From a virus, in the IMG/VR virus record IMGVR_UViG_3300033182_000709, positions 1 through 64,000 of that record: 64,000 nt of DNA. One strand, given 5' to 3'. This document shows, in pieces, positions 45,600 to 54,848 of this stretch. A program made the position numbers and the translations under genes. Position 1 is the stretch's first letter; each line of letters starts with the position of its first letter. The notes under the pieces were generated by a model. That model saw only the letters and a list, made by a program, of their open reading frames with translations, had not been told where the DNA came from and searched no databases.

Positions 45600-46519
45600 T
45601 GAATATTAATGTAAGGATGGAGGGCGGATTAGGAGATCATCTACTAGCTAATAGATTTATTCCTGCTATACTTGATAAGTACCCTAATGCCAATATAAAT
45701 GTGTTCTCAGATACAGAGGGGAATCACAGGACTTTAAATTTATTATTAAAACTTTTCCCACATTTTTATAGAAGTGGAGAGGTTATAGAAGAGAGGGAAA
45801 GTAAAGAATTTTTAATCAATAGTAAGTTTGGGCGAGAAAATTATCCTGCTCATATCAAAAATCACAAAAAAGAAACATTAAATAAGCTGTATGATTGCGA
45901 TAAATTTTATGACTTACACATTGACGGCTTGAAATGGTTGGACTATGATTTTGAATGGTTAAGGTATTATTATCATTTCCCCAAACCGCTATTTGATTTT
46001 GAAGAAAATGGATATAAAGATGATTATTTACTAGTACATCTACATTCAAGACCAAATTCGCCGTATAATTTAGAACAGGGATATGTAAATGCGTTATTGC
46101 ATACTCTTAGTAGGTATATTAAAATAGTTATTGTTATAGAAAAACAATATATGGATTACTATAATGATTTTTTCAATCATCCAAATATAACTATTAATAC
46201 AGCAGATTCTATTGAGGATATTTTTCAATTAGCAAAAAATTGTAAATGTTTTTTAGGTATAGATAGCGGTATTAGATATATACCATATCATTTTGGTAAA
46301 CCCGTTTTCTTATTCAGTAAATATTGTAGTCAATACGGACAAGTTGCACCATCGCATTTAGTTAGATGGCTTATATTTGATAAAAATGTATTCCCTTTAA
46401 ATTTTGATGTGAACATTGTTAGTCAAATGATTCAAAATGTGTTTAATAATCCCGCGAGCGCTTTGTTTCCTGAAATATTAAATGATCTTAATTCTTATAT
46501 TGTTAAAAGGAATATATAA
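45599..46519 (+). CDS. GT9-like glycosyltransferase (306 aa)
   Basis: 'MEGGLGDHLLANRFIPAILDKYPNANINVFSD' and 'AKNCKCFLGIDSGIRYIPYHFGKPVFLFS' are the N- and C-domain signatures of the ADP-heptose:glycan transferase fold. Full-length. TAATG overlap with the gene before. Confidence 0.7.
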   Translation: MNINVRMEGGLGDHLLANRFIPAILDKYPNANINVFSDTEGNHRTLNLLLKLFPHFYRSGEVIEERESKEFLINSKFGRENYPAHIKNHKKETLNKLYDCDKFYDLHIDGLKWLDYDFEWLRYYYHFPKPLFDFEENGYKDDYLLVHLHSRPNSPYNLEQGYVNALLHTLSRYIKIVIVIEKQYMDYYNDFFNHPNITINTADSIEDIFQLAKNCKCFLGIDSGIRYIPYHFGKPVFLFSKYCSQYGQVAPSHLVRWLIFDKNVFPLNFDVNIVSQMIQNVFNNPASALFPEILNDLNSYIVKRNI

Positions 46520-47248
46520 ATGTTAGGTATCCAGTTAGATAGTTATTTAGGTATTGGAGATGCTATTCAATTTACTCATATACCTGAAAATATTTACCAC
46601 AACACAGGGCAGAAAGTATATGATGTTTCTAACTCGTGGGTTTTTGATCACAACCCATATGTTATTAGAGGGTCTGTACCAAGTAATATCAATACGCTGA
46701 ATATGTGGAATGTATCTCGCCATTTTCCAGCAGAGGGCTTTAAGTCTCATGCTGATAGATTTTTTATGTTTTTCAATAATGCGTTCAAAACATCATATTC
46801 TCCCTGTTTAAGGCACCCTAGACTATACTATAATGAAGAAGGAAAAATAAATACTAATAGGATTCTTGTACATACAACTGGCAAGTCAGAAACAGAACCG
46901 ATGCACGATAATGTCATTAATCATATCTCAGAAACATATAAGGATTTTGAGATAGTGCAAATAGGTGGACCCAAAGATAAACCAACTCCATTCAAGAAAA
47001 TGTTGGGGTTGGGACTATGGGAGACAGCCAAGTTGATATCTGAATCTATGATGTTTATTGGTATTAATAGTAGTATGATGAATATGGCGAATTGCTACAC
47101 AAGGGTTCAGAAAAAAATACTCTTGCCGAGAGACATCGAAAGTTTTTTACCTATGTCTCATCATAACGTATGGTTTGACCATGGAAATATGTATTATAAC
47201 AATACAGAAATAGATACTGGTGCAACTTATTCATATACTAAAATCTAG
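46520..47248 (+). CDS. GT9-like glycosyltransferase (242 aa)
   Basis: Follows the previous stop with no gap. 'LDSYLGIGDAIQFTHIPENIYH', 'RILVHTTGKSETEPMHDNVINHISETYKDFEIVQIGG' and 'ETAKLISESMMFIGINSSMMNMANCY' show a divergent GT9 fold. Acceptor unknown. Confidence 0.6.
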   Translation: MLGIQLDSYLGIGDAIQFTHIPENIYHNTGQKVYDVSNSWVFDHNPYVIRGSVPSNINTLNMWNVSRHFPAEGFKSHADRFFMFFNNAFKTSYSPCLRHPRLYYNEEGKINTNRILVHTTGKSETEPMHDNVINHISETYKDFEIVQIGGPKDKPTPFKKMLGLGLWETAKLISESMMFIGINSSMMNMANCYTRVQKKILLPRDIESFLPMSHHNVWFDHGNMYYNNTEIDTGATYSYTKI

Positions 47249-47260
47249 AGGATAATTATT

Positions 47261-47835
47261 ATGGGTTCATTAAAAAGATTTGACGTATGTAAATATGGAT
47301 GTAATATCTATATCGAAACAGGTACGGGTTCCGGGTCATGTCTAGACAAGGCAGTTAATTCTAAATGCTTTGATAAGTGTTATTCGGTAGATATAGATGC
47401 AAAAATGGTTAATCGTGCTAGGCAAAGATTTCCTTCTTCGCAAATAGAAATAGGTACTTCTGTTGAAATTTTAGAAAAATGGTTAAGTTCTGGTGATATC
47501 AAGCAGGAAGATAATGTTCTGTTTTTTTAGATGCTCATTTTCCAAATGCAGATTTTAATGGTGCAAAATTCGATGTATCGGCTCTAAATGCCGTCCCCTT
47601 ACAAGAGGAACTCGCATTAATTAAGAAATACAGAGGTAGTTCTAATAACTATATTATTTGTGATGATGCTAGAATTTATAGAATTGATGAGTATCAAAAT
47701 GGTAATGTTGAATGGCTACAGGTTCCCGGTGGTATGTCATTTATTTATAATATGTTTTCAAAGGATCAGGTTTCAATAAACCTTTTGGATGAAGGTTATA
47801 TTCTTATAGATGATAGGGGAAATAATGAATATTGA
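47261..47835 (+). CDS. SAM methyltransferase-like, frameshifted at a T7 run
   Basis: The first frame (47261-47530) ends 'EDNVLFF*' at a run of seven T. The next frame continues exactly where expected: 'LDAHFPNADF' then 'ICDDARIYR' up to 47835. Joined by a -1 shift the product is about 190 residues with 'IYIETGTGSGSCLDKAV' (SAM loop) and 'LDAHFP' acidic loop, as in phage/environmental methyltransferases of this type. Programmed -1 shift, transcriptional slippage or a real/sequencing deletion cannot be told apart here. Confidence 0.6.
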
Positions 47836-48484
47836 TAACTCGGTAGATAATTTTTATCAAAAAAATGCATCATCTAACTACGAAGATCATTATGATGTAG
47901 AACACGGTCCAAGAATTGATTGGATTGTTGATAGATTCAATCTAAAATCAATAGAAAATAAAAGAATTATTGATGTTGGGTGTGGAAAAGGAAACTTTTT
48001 CAAGAGACTTAATCCTAACAATTTTTTTGTGGGTATAGATGGTGCTAAAATTAATAAGAAGTTATGTGATTTCTTTTTACTTAAAGTAAATCTAGACTAT
48101 CCATTCTCTTATCTATTCGACAATGAGGAGAAGTTCGATTTCTTAATCGCTAGTGAAGTTATAGAACATATCTCTGGTCTAGATAATATTTTATTAGAGA
48201 TGAAAGGATTGTTAAAAGAAAATGAGAAAGCTTTATTTACAATACCTCACGTTTCAATTACCCATCCAACTATTTATCCCGGTATATTTTATCCAGAAAA
48301 TAATTTTAAAACATTTATTGAGCAATATGGTTGGATTGTTGAGGAAGTAGATTATTGTAATATCGGTTGTAAGTCTGTCTGTTTTCTAGTTAGAAATGCC
48401 CCACTTACAGAGTCAAGACCTATGTTTGTAAAAAATGAACCAAAGTTTTATGGTAAAACACCAAGGGAGTATACGAATCTATGA
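47825..48484 (+). CDS. Class I SAM methyltransferase (219 aa)
   Basis: Start at 47825, 11 bases inside the frameshifted gene. 'RIIDVGCGKGNFFKRLNPNNFFVGID' is motif I; 'FDFLIASEVIEHISGLDNILLEMKGLLK' is motif II-III as in UbiG/Methyltransf_11-like enzymes. Probably methylates a sugar or glycan end. Confidence 0.82.
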   Translation: MNIDNSVDNFYQKNASSNYEDHYDVEHGPRIDWIVDRFNLKSIENKRIIDVGCGKGNFFKRLNPNNFFVGIDGAKINKKLCDFFLLKVNLDYPFSYLFDNEEKFDFLIASEVIEHISGLDNILLEMKGLLKENEKALFTIPHVSITHPTIYPGIFYPENNFKTFIEQYGWIVEEVDYCNIGCKSVCFLVRNAPLTESRPMFVKNEPKFYGKTPREYTNL

Positions 48485-49302
48485 GGGCTATAGGTTGGAA
48501 TTTGGGTCAACGTGGAGATATTATTATGAACACCGTAGTTGCTAGGGGGTTCAAAGAGATGTATCCTAATAGTCATTTGACGCTGGGGATATATAAAGAA
48601 TATAGTGATATGCAAAGTTTATTTAAAAATCATAAATACATAGATGCGGTTCACTGCTACGACAGTTACCACGGTTGGCCTAATACAAAAGATGTGGACT
48701 TCCTGAGAAAAGAAAATTTTGATATAGTATTCAATGGAATGCCTCAACATAAAAGAGCAGATTGGTATAATCATTGTGTATCTCAGACAGAAGAATCCTG
48801 TCTGATGAACGATATTACTCCACCTAAAGATTTACAATGTAATCTAATAAAATGGTTTAACGACAATGAGAATTACAAAAATTGTGTATGCATAGCCCCT
48901 TTTACATCGTCAGCACCTAAAGATTTATCTATTGATAGAGCAAATGAAATCGTATCTATGGTAAGGAGACAGGGTTATGAGGTACTTCAACTTAGTTCTG
49001 CTAATCAGCCCCTGTTAGAAAATGTTATTTATGAAGATACAGACTATTTCAATAGCGTAGTCAATATGTTAAGTTGTAAGTTACTTATCACTGTCAATAC
49101 TGGTATGTCTTGGGTAGCTTCTGCGTATAGTCATAAAACATTAGGTCTTTATTCTATAGAAAGTTGGGGTTATAAAGGTTTAAACTCTTCAGTGATTTAT
49201 GAACCAATTAATCCAAATGCCGTTTATCTTAGGGGGAACCATCCTAATACTATTGATATGAATTTAATTGAAAGCACCTTCCAAAAAATTATAAAGGAAT
49301 AA
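48481..49302 (+). CDS. GT9-like glycosyltransferase (273 aa)
   Basis: 'RAIGWNLGQRGDIIMNTVVARGFKEMYPNSHLTLGIYKEY' and 'LSCKLLITVNTGMSWVASAYSHKTLGLY' are the two GT9 domain signatures. ATGA overlap with the gene before. Fifth GT9-related gene of the island. Confidence 0.7.
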   Translation: MRAIGWNLGQRGDIIMNTVVARGFKEMYPNSHLTLGIYKEYSDMQSLFKNHKYIDAVHCYDSYHGWPNTKDVDFLRKENFDIVFNGMPQHKRADWYNHCVSQTEESCLMNDITPPKDLQCNLIKWFNDNENYKNCVCIAPFTSSAPKDLSIDRANEIVSMVRRQGYEVLQLSSANQPLLENVIYEDTDYFNSVVNMLSCKLLITVNTGMSWVASAYSHKTLGLYSIESWGYKGLNSSVIYEPINPNAVYLRGNHPNTIDMNLIESTFQKIIKE

Positions 49303-49305
49303 AAT

Positions 49306-50118
49306 ATGTTAGTTGATTGTTTTCCGTTTTTTAATGAATTAGATTTACTCGATATTAGGCTTCACGAATTAGATGAAATTGTAGATTATTTTATCATCGC
49401 AGAGGCAAACAAGACACAAAGTCTTATAGATAAACCCTTTTTCCTTGAGGCAAATATGGATAGATTTGCTAGATTTAAAGAAAAAATTATCTATCTAAAA
49501 ATTACAGAATGCCCTAGTAATGATGGCAACTTATGGACTATGGAAAATTTCCAAAGGAACTATCTAATTAACGGTCTGTCTCAACTAAACATATGTTCTA
49601 CTGATAGAATTATGATTTCAGATCTCGATGAGATTCCAAATGCTAAAGTGTTAAAGAATGCGTTAGATAATGATTATAGAGATCTAGATGTGTTCACTTG
49701 CGACATAGATTTCTTTGTTTACTTTATGAATCTAAAGGCAAAAAATAAAATTTGGCCCGGAACAGCAGTGTTTAAGCCAGAGCTATTACAACGTGCGACT
49801 ATCCAAAATATCAAAGATGGTAAAAATCATTATCAAAAATTACCAAACGCTGGATGGCATCTAAGTTGGCTGGGAGGTTATAAGAAAATTATTGAAAAGG
49901 CTTATTCGTGTATTGAGCCGTATGATAAAACAAAGATTCCTAGTGAAGAGCAGTTCAAGGTTTATTTCGACCAGTACTTGAAAAATCCAGATAAAAAATT
50001 CATCCATATTGAAAATTTAAATATGGTAGGTATCGAGCTAGGGATTACTGACGATACTAATTATCCGTCTTACGTTGTTAATAATCCACATATTTACAAA
50101 AAATACTTTTACAAATAA
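49306..50118 (+). CDS. Glycosyltransferase family 17
   Basis: 270 residues. 'LVDCFPFFNELDLLDIRLHELDEIVDYFIIAEANKT' is the GT17 opening; 'ISDLDEIPN' is the DxD region; 'AGWHLSWLGG' recurs in the family. GT17 is named for beta-1,4-mannosyl-glycoprotein GlcNAc-transferase; bacterial and phage members probably add sugars to glycans or proteins. Confidence 0.85.
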   Translation: MLVDCFPFFNELDLLDIRLHELDEIVDYFIIAEANKTQSLIDKPFFLEANMDRFARFKEKIIYLKITECPSNDGNLWTMENFQRNYLINGLSQLNICSTDRIMISDLDEIPNAKVLKNALDNDYRDLDVFTCDIDFFVYFMNLKAKNKIWPGTAVFKPELLQRATIQNIKDGKNHYQKLPNAGWHLSWLGGYKKIIEKAYSCIEPYDKTKIPSEEQFKVYFDQYLKNPDKKFIHIENLNMVGIELGITDDTNYPSYVVNNPHIYKKYFYK

Positions 50119-50133
50119 TATTAGAGGCTAATT

Positions 50134-50877
50134 ATGAATGATAAAATTAATACCATTAAATCTCTACTAGTGCCATATGAATATAAACATCTACAGAGAT
50201 ATGGTGGTAATTATGATGGTGCCTATATACTTTCATCCGCCCTACTAGATGATACAGACATAATCTACTCATATGGAGTTGGTCCTGAAGAAAGCTGGAT
50301 CACTTTTGACAGGCATATGACAAAATTACAAAAGCACGTTTATATGTATGACAATTTAAAAAATGGATTTTGGACATCCGATCCATACATTCATTTCAAA
50401 AGTCAATATGTAAATTCTACAAATATTTACAAGCATATTGTAGATAATAATCATACAGAAAAAACAAATATGGTTTTAAAAATGGATATTGAAGGGAATG
50501 AGTTTGAGACACTTTTATATTGTCCAGAGAAAATTTTTGATCATTTTAATCAATTAGCCATTGAGATACATGATGTCGTGAACTCTCATCTTGAACCACA
50601 ATATTTGATCAATGCCTATAATCAAGAGTTAAGATGGCAAAATAAGATTGACCTATTAACCCTTATTAACAAACACTATAAATTAGTACATATTCACGGT
50701 AATAATAATTCTGCTGCTGTTGTAGAGGGGATTCCAGATGTATTAGAGCTACTTTATATTAGAAATGATTGCATTTTTGAAGAATCGTTGTTGCAAGAAA
50801 GTTTTCCAAGGTACGGGTTGGATTTTCCAAATAATCCTGCTGCGGCAGACATAACATTAGATTGGTGGATTAAATAA
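50134..50877 (+). CDS. FkbM-type methyltransferase (247 aa)
   Basis: 'LQRYGGNYDGAYILSSALL' and 'DIIYSYGVGPEESWITFDR' then 'MVLKMDIEGNEFETLLYC' (the K-x-D-I-E-G signature) place it in the FkbM/Methyltransf_21 group, which often methylates polysaccharide sugars. TTAGAGGCTAATT precedes the ATG. Confidence 0.8.
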   Translation: MNDKINTIKSLLVPYEYKHLQRYGGNYDGAYILSSALLDDTDIIYSYGVGPEESWITFDRHMTKLQKHVYMYDNLKNGFWTSDPYIHFKSQYVNSTNIYKHIVDNNHTEKTNMVLKMDIEGNEFETLLYCPEKIFDHFNQLAIEIHDVVNSHLEPQYLINAYNQELRWQNKIDLLTLINKHYKLVHIHGNNNSAAVVEGIPDVLELLYIRNDCIFEESLLQESFPRYGLDFPNNPAAADITLDWWIK

Positions 50878-50888
50878 GGGTTTATATT

Positions 50889-51239
50889 ATGATTGAATTA
50901 TTGGTAGATGAGGCGTATGCATTTGATTACTTGGCTATTTTAGATGTAAAAAACACACTACATCCTTCTGTGGAAAAAAAAGAAACATATAATGAATGCT
51001 GTAATCATTTGAGTTCACAGGTTGATAATTTTGACGAGATTGTATCTTCTCAAGAATATCAGGAGTTATTTGATATCAATAAGATAACATTTTTTCTAAT
51101 TGATGAAATGAGGTGCGGTAACGAGATTACTGCAAAACAAATTGATGATGCAAATATCGAAAGATTTAATAAGAAAAAAGCTTTACAGGATAAATTTTTC
51201 AATAGTAAATTGAGAGAAGAAAAAATCTTGTATAAATAG
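50889..51239 (+). CDS. Helical protein in the glycan operon (116 aa)
   Basis: Weak Shine-Dalgarno. Helical, Glu/Asn/Lys-rich. Small accessory proteins of this type occur in glycan clusters; no family recognised. Confidence 0.6.
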   Translation: MIELLVDEAYAFDYLAILDVKNTLHPSVEKKETYNECCNHLSSQVDNFDEIVSSQEYQELFDINKITFFLIDEMRCGNEITAKQIDDANIERFNKKKALQDKFFNSKLREEKILYK

Positions 51240-51251
51240 GAGTAGATAATA

Positions 51252-51680
51252 ATGAAGAGATATGGAATAGTTTCTGGATATTTTAATCCAATCCATAGAG
51301 GGCATATCGAATATATTAATGCTGCCAAGCAGGATTGCGATCATCTTGTAGTTATTGTTAATAACGATTATCAGGTTAAGCTAAAAGGTTCTACTCCTTT
51401 TATGGATACTAAGCATAGGGCGTTTATTGTTAAAAATCTAAAATCTGTAGATGAAGTATTTTTATCTATTGATGACGATAGATCTGTTGCTAAAAGTATT
51501 AGTATGTTGGCACTAGATTATAATGATAAAAATTTAGTATTTTACAATAGTGGTGATAGAAATCCAGAAAATTATGAAAGTCAAGAAGATATTGTCTGTC
51601 ATAAATATCATATAGAGACAAAGTTCCTAGATTTACCCAAAGTTTATTCTTCTAGTGAACTTAAAAAAAGTGTATATTAA
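51252..51680 (+). CDS. Cytidylyltransferase-fold enzyme (142 aa)
   Basis: 'GIVSGYFNPIHRGHIEYINAAKQ' carries the HxGH motif, and 'LKGSTPFMDTKHRAFIVKNL' follows. Related to glycerol-3-phosphate or sugar-phosphate cytidylyltransferases. It is the second HxGH enzyme of the island, so a second activated sugar or alditol is possible. Confidence 0.8.
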   Translation: MKRYGIVSGYFNPIHRGHIEYINAAKQDCDHLVVIVNNDYQVKLKGSTPFMDTKHRAFIVKNLKSVDEVFLSIDDDRSVAKSISMLALDYNDKNLVFYNSGDRNPENYESQEDIVCHKYHIETKFLDLPKVYSSSELKKSVY

Positions 51681-51715
51681 TATATAAGATTTCTTTTTTA
51701 AATGAGGATAGAAAT

Positions 51716-51988
51716 ATGCCTTTGAAAAAATGTTCTGAGGATAAACAAAGTGGATGGAAGTGGGGAGATGAAGGAAAATGCTATACTGGACCAGAAGGTA
51801 AGAAAAAAGCAATTAGGCAAGGAGTTGCTATTGAAGGTCCAGAAAAGTTTTCTAAGAAAGTCAAGGCAGGCGAACTAGAATTTGCAGAAAAAGATTGGGA
51901 ATATATTGATGATGCATTGGGTCATATTGGTTTAGGTATTGGTGATAGACTTGCTTATGCAGTTGATTTACAGAGGTATTTAAAATGA
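51716..51988 (+). CDS. Small conserved phage protein (90 aa)
   Basis: 'MPLKKCSEDKQSGWKWGDEGKCYTG' is a recurrent opening in small phage proteins near virion or protease genes (K-C-x-W-G-x-x-G-K-C-Y). Acidic C-terminal helix. ATGA overlap with the protease gene. Confidence 0.65.
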   Translation: MPLKKCSEDKQSGWKWGDEGKCYTGPEGKKKAIRQGVAIEGPEKFSKKVKAGELEFAEKDWEYIDDALGHIGLGIGDRLAYAVDLQRYLK

Positions 51989-52911
51989 GTGATTATAACA
52001 GTCCTAGAGAATTATTAAATGCTTATAGGAATGGTTTTGTAGGAGTTGATTGTGATGAAGAAGATGTAAGAAAACTTCTTGGTGAACTTCCTATGCCTAT
52101 GTTTGGTGCTGCGGCATACGAACTTTATGGTGCTGGAGAAGGTAAAGTCAGTGCTCCATTTAAATCTTTACTTAAATTTGATCCCGGCTTTGGTCCTTCT
52201 GAGAGACAAACTACAGGTGATTGTGTATCTCATTCTACTAGAAATGCTGTAGATATTACTAGAGCAGTAGAAATTGATATTAAAAAACAACCTGAAGAGT
52301 TTGATGCTAGAGGTGCTACTGAAGCAATCTACCAATCTAGAGGTCACAGAGGTCAAGGAATGTCTTGTTCTGGTGCTGCTAGATATGTTCATCAGAATGG
52401 TGGATTATTGATTAGAAAAGATTATGGTAAAGTAGATTTATCTAAATATAATTCTAGTCTTGGTGCAAATCATCGCATCCCTAATAGTATTTATAAAGAT
52501 GAAGCAAAGAAACATCAAGTCAAAACTATCTCATTGATTACAACTGTATCAGAGGCTAGAGATGCCTTAGCTAATGGTTATGGAATTTCAGTTTGTTCTG
52601 GTTATGGTTTTTCAAGTAAAAGAGATAAATATGGTATTGCTAAAAGGAGTGGTGGTTGGTCACATGCTATGGCATGGATTGCTTGTGATGATAGTCATGA
52701 AGTTTATAAAGAAACTCTCTTTTTAGTACAAAACTCATGGGGTAAATGGAATAGTGGTCCTAAAAGATTAGGTCAACCAGATGGTAGCTTTTGGATTAGA
52801 GAAAAAGATGCTAGAGGTATGTTGTCTGGTAGAGGTTCATGGGTATTTAGTGATGTTGATGGATTCCCTGCAAGAAAATTACCTGATTATGGAACAGGAG
52901 ATTACCTATAA
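51985..52911 (+). CDS. Papain-like cysteine peptidase (308 aa)
   Basis: Catalytic triad visible: Cys in 'TTGDCVSHSTRNAVD' (about residue 75), His in 'GGWSHAMAWIA' (about 228) and Asn in 'LFLVQNSWGKWNSG' (about 252), the C1 papain order. No signal peptide. It lies upstream of membrane genes resembling a lysis region, so it may be a virion peptidase or act on a peptide layer of the host; the role is inferred. Confidence 0.82.
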   Translation: MSDYNSPRELLNAYRNGFVGVDCDEEDVRKLLGELPMPMFGAAAYELYGAGEGKVSAPFKSLLKFDPGFGPSERQTTGDCVSHSTRNAVDITRAVEIDIKKQPEEFDARGATEAIYQSRGHRGQGMSCSGAARYVHQNGGLLIRKDYGKVDLSKYNSSLGANHRIPNSIYKDEAKKHQVKTISLITTVSEARDALANGYGISVCSGYGFSSKRDKYGIAKRSGGWSHAMAWIACDDSHEVYKETLFLVQNSWGKWNSGPKRLGQPDGSFWIREKDARGMLSGRGSWVFSDVDGFPARKLPDYGTGDYL

Positions 52912-53276
52912 TGAATAAAATACTTTTAGTTATTGCTGGTTTATTAGGTATGGGTGCTGCTATTGAAAAGGAACACCTTGATTTTAGACCTGAAATATCT
53001 ACTGGGATTACAAATGTCGTTCTTGGTGGAGAGGACGACATCCCAGTGGTTCCTCCAGATGAAAACAATAATTGTCCATGCAATAAAAAAACGGGTATAA
53101 TTACTCAAGGTGATGGTCATCAAACTAAATGTCCATGTGACAATGGTGAATGTGGATGTGTAAATAAACCATCAGGACCAGAACCACCAACACCAGAACA
53201 AGAGGATTGTGATCAAAATACAAGTTCTCCTCGTAAGGGTTTATTGCAAAGAATTTTTGGAATTTTTAGGAGATAA
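52911..53276 (+). CDS. Secreted Cys-rich protein (121 aa)
   Basis: Signal peptide 'MNKILLVIAGLLGMGAA'. Central 'NCPCNKKTG', 'KCPCDNGECGC' could form disulfides or bind metal; basic tail 'LLQRIFGIFRR'. Coupled (TAATG) to the protease gene. No family recognised. Confidence 0.65.
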   Translation: MNKILLVIAGLLGMGAAIEKEHLDFRPEISTGITNVVLGGEDDIPVVPPDENNNCPCNKKTGIITQGDGHQTKCPCDNGECGCVNKPSGPEPPTPEQEDCDQNTSSPRKGLLQRIFGIFRR

Positions 53277-53278
53277 GT

Positions 53279-53626
53279 ATGTCAGATCCATCCAAGCAAG
53301 TTATAGATTTTACTAATAAGGTATTTGATGATATTGATAATGATAAGTATGGATTTGATCCATTATTGATTATTGCAATCGCTAATATTATTATTAATCT
53401 TATCAAAGCAATAAATGTTATTTACTTTTCTAAATCTTCTAAAAACATTCATAACTTCATTAAAAAACGTGGTTTAATGATGAGGATATTAATGAGGAGA
53501 GAAGCAAGAAAAGAACTGAAAGAATATACTGATGATGAAAGAGATGCTGTTATCTCTTCTATTGGTAATGTAGTTCGTGACTATGGAGAAAGCGAATTTA
53601 AAGATTTAGTTTCCTCAATTAGATAA
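53279..53626 (+). CDS. Membrane-linked helical protein (115 aa)
   Basis: Hydrophobic stretch 'DPLLIIAIANIIINLIKAINVIYF' and strongly charged C-terminal helix (RREARKELKEYTDDERD). Between secreted protein and holin-like gene. No family recognised. Confidence 0.6.
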   Translation: MSDPSKQVIDFTNKVFDDIDNDKYGFDPLLIIAIANIIINLIKAINVIYFSKSSKNIHNFIKKRGLMMRILMRREARKELKEYTDDERDAVISSIGNVVRDYGESEFKDLVSSIR

Positions 53627-53639
53627 TGGGAGAAAAGTT

Positions 53640-53813
53640 ATGGATAAATTGCAAAGTATTTGGAAAAGTCGTCGTGTTTGGGTTGCTGTTGCTGGTGTTG
53701 CTGTAGCATGTGCAAATAGCCTTGGAGTTGAAGTTGATCCAGAAACAGTTCAGTATGTTGTTCTTTTAGCTGCCTCTTGGATTGTTGGTGACTCACTACG
53801 CAAAACGGAGTAA
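53640..53813 (+). CDS. Holin-like two-helix membrane protein (57 aa)
   Basis: Two membrane segments 'VWVAVAGVAVACANSLGV' and 'VQYVVLLAASWIVGDSL' with a short turn, ending in charged residues. 'IWKSRRVWVAVAGV...YVVLLAASWIVGDSLR' is the pattern of small phage holins or tail-end membrane proteins seen near lysis genes. GGGAGAAAAGTT precedes the ATG. Confidence 0.65.
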   Translation: MDKLQSIWKSRRVWVAVAGVAVACANSLGVEVDPETVQYVVLLAASWIVGDSLRKTE

Positions 53814-53814
53814 T

Positions 53815-54123
53815 ATGATGTTTGAAAATCTAGATATTGTTCAGGTGATCTTGATTGGATTAGGACTTGTTATTGTTGCTTCTGTATTTTTGAAGTCTGA
53901 TGAAAAGAAACCTGATCCTGTAATTCCTCCTCCGGTTGTACCACCACCTGTTGTGCCTTCACCAGTTTTGGATGACGGTCACGATTTTATGTGTTTGGTG
54001 CAGAAATGGCATGATCTCAAAGCATGTGCTCACGAACAGGGATTGCATGAGGTATGTAAAGTACTTGATACAGATGTATTTCCCTTGTTGAATAAGCCAG
54101 AAAAACATGAGGTTAAATCATGA
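53815..54123 (+). CDS. Membrane-anchored Pro-rich protein (102 aa)
   Basis: Start at 53815 (MMFENLDIVQ). One membrane segment (VILIGLGLVIVASVFL), Pro/Val repeat 'PPPVVPPPVVPSPV', then a Cys-containing soluble domain. Spanin-like layout. ATGA-coupled to the next gene. Confidence 0.6.
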   Translation: MMFENLDIVQVILIGLGLVIVASVFLKSDEKKPDPVIPPPVVPPPVVPSPVLDDGHDFMCLVQKWHDLKACAHEQGLHEVCKVLDTDVFPLLNKPEKHEVKS

Positions 54124-54641
54124 AAGATTCTACTAAATTAAGCATTGGGTTACTTATTGTAGCCCTTGGTTTATTTTGGCCTAAAATTAAAGAAGGAGTT
54201 CTAAATAACTTACCTGATGATAGCTTTGGTTCTTCTACAGTAAATGTGGTTTTTGAAAAGGTTGATGAGCCATCTGATGCCTTGAAAGAAGAAGTTGCTG
54301 GTATTCGTGATCTTGTTATTGGTGATACTGCGGAAACTATTCGCGAAGCTGATGATGATAGAATCAGATTAGCACAGTTCTATGCACAATTATCACATAT
54401 TGTTAGAAAAGAACCGGGATTTTTGAAGACTACAGGACAATTTAGAGAGTATAATTCTACTGCTGGTCAGATTAACTACGCAGGTATTTCCTTGAAAGGT
54501 AAATATACAGGTCTTGGTCAAGCAATTGATCAAGCAATTGTGGATCAGATAGGTCTAGAAAATATTGAATTAGATATTGACAGACGGGATGATCTTGCTA
54601 AAATACTTGCAGCTATTTCATGGGAACTCTGGCATGAGTAA
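54120..54641 (+). CDS. Membrane-anchored protein (173 aa)
   Basis: N-terminal membrane segment (LSIGLLIVALGLFW) and a helical domain of 150 residues. Last of the putative lysis-linked set. No family recognised. Confidence 0.6.
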   Translation: MKDSTKLSIGLLIVALGLFWPKIKEGVLNNLPDDSFGSSTVNVVFEKVDEPSDALKEEVAGIRDLVIGDTAETIREADDDRIRLAQFYAQLSHIVRKEPGFLKTTGQFREYNSTAGQINYAGISLKGKYTGLGQAIDQAIVDQIGLENIELDIDRRDDLAKILAAISWELWHE

Positions 54642-54831
54642 TGAAGAAGAGAGATTTGGCGGTGGCATTATAGAAAATGCCATTGATGGTATCTTAAAGA
54701 AATATAATATTTCTCGTAAAGATATTGATAAGGTTAAGTCGATTATAGATAAAGTTGAGATTAGTCATGTTGGTAAATCTACTGTAATCGAAATTAATCT
54801 GAAAAAACTCAAGATTGTAATTGACAGTTAG
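54634..54831 (+). CDS. Small protein (65 aa)
   Basis: Start at 54634 inside the previous gene. Helix then strands 'SHVGKSTVIEINLKKLKIVI'. The next promoter's -35 overlaps its end. No family recognised. Confidence 0.55.
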   Translation: MSNEEERFGGGIIENAIDGILKKYNISRKDIDKVKSIIDKVEISHVGKSTVIEINLKKLKIVIDS

Positions 54832-54848
54832 TGAATTTGACGTATAAT
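54821..54848 (+). promoter_or_regulatory. Sigma70-like promoter, 16-bp spacer
   Basis: TTGACA at 54821 (inside the last codons of the gene before), TATAAT at 54843; spacer without CGATAA. Confidence 0.75.

Noticed and set aside
47261-47530. Treating the 89-codon frame as a complete protein
   Set aside because: The methyltransferase fold clearly continues in the -1 frame after the T7 run.
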